Assembly (NCBI RefSeq): GCF_946479715.1
Contig: NZ_CAMLHF010000071.1
Coordinates: 1 to 24,750 of the forward strand
DNA from: an uncultured Pedobacter sp.
GTDB taxonomy: Bacteria; Bacteroidota; Bacteroidia; Sphingobacteriales; Sphingobacteriaceae
Direction: 5' to 3'
DNA: 24,750 bases
Made by a program: the position numbers and the translations under genes. This document shows positions 24,645-24,750 of this stretch, piece after piece. The first letter of the stretch is position 1. Each line of letters starts with the position of its first letter. The notes under the pieces are model-generated. The model searched no databases and had not been told where the DNA came from. It saw nothing but the letters and a program-made list of their open reading frames with translations.

Positions 24645-24750
24645 TCAGTGAACCGCGCTGCTATTGCATTTTTCGCAAACCCCAAAAGCTGTTGAGGTTA
24701 TGGTTGTGGCTGTAAAACCTTGAGGCATTTTAATTCTTGGGACATTAACC
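24645..24750 (-). CDS. probable Fur-family metalloregulator, C-terminal 34 residues
   Basis: A minus-strand frame is open from the right edge to a TGA at 24645-24647, giving 34 residues: VPRIKMPQGF, then TATTITSTAFGVCEKCNSS and AVH. The pattern of Pro-rich strand, GF, a beta strand, then GVCxxC near the C-terminus is that of Fur/Zur/PerR proteins, in which the CxxC helps bind a structural zinc. No start is visible because the gene continues past the window. It is convergent with slyD. The stretch is short, so another zinc-binding protein is possible. Confidence 0.6.
   Translation of the reverse strand, partial: VNVPRIKMPQGFTATTITSTAFGVCEKCNSSAVH

Noticed and set aside
1..24750. CRISPR array, tRNA, rRNA, insertion sequence, integrase or phage genes
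   Set aside because: I saw no spaced direct repeats, no cloverleaf or rRNA-like sequence, and no transposase, integrase or phage structural motif in any gene.

Overview
The window looks like chromosome of a Bacteroidota member, most likely of the Sphingobacteriaceae (Pedobacter-like). This is inferred from low GC by eye, an ECF sigma / FecR / SusC / SusD set, TAnnTTTG-type -7 promoter boxes, weak Shine-Dalgarno sequences, and proteins typical of that group. I could not run database searches, so names rest on motifs and recalled family sequences.

Layout. (1) 1-401 is the 3' end of a GH25 lysozyme. (2) 519-7423 is a signal-transducing outer-membrane uptake locus: ECF sigma factor, FecR anti-sigma factor, a SusC/RagA TonB-dependent transporter with an STN signalling domain, and a SusD/RagB lipoprotein, closed by a strong terminator. 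No glycoside hydrolase is present. (3) 7454-9986 holds an HGSNAT/NagX-like membrane acyltransferase, a GNAT acetyltransferase and an OmpA-family lipoprotein. (4) 10107-15169 is a compact five-gene cluster for D-galactonate catabolism: an exported SMP-30 lactonase, KDPGal aldolase (dgoA), galactonate dehydratase (dgoD), an MFS galactonate transporter (dgoT) and KDGal kinase (dgoK). (5) 15218-20502 is mixed: a small unknown ORF, a HAD phosphatase/mutase, a Spy-like periplasmic protein, a large AsmA-family protein and a dipeptide epimerase. (6) 20567-24590 is an SDR oxidoreductase and a TetR regulator with matching operator-in-promoter sites, followed by a DUF255/YyaL protein and a SlyD prolyl isomerase. 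(7) The C-terminus of a probable Fur-family regulator enters from the right edge on the minus strand.

How the parts may work together. Substrate binding by SusD/SusC would be sensed through the STN domain, releasing the sigma factor from FecR. An ECF-like promoter in front of fecR fits this. The dgo cluster would take a lactone or aldonate, open the lactone outside the cytoplasm, import galactonate, dehydrate it, phosphorylate it and cleave it to pyruvate and glyceraldehyde 3-phosphate. Whether SusCD feeds the dgo cluster is only a hypothesis from proximity.

The most notable non-coding features are two copies of a long palindromic element with the same 30-base arms but different loops (1076-1158 and 16113-16211), and a pair of near-identical TetR operators placed inside the spacer of two promoters. 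No tRNA, rRNA, CRISPR array, insertion sequence or integrase was seen. No stretch above 300 bases lacks a gene. I saw no clearly novel multi-gene system; the repeat family and the hydrolase-free SusCD/dgo neighbourhood are the best leads.
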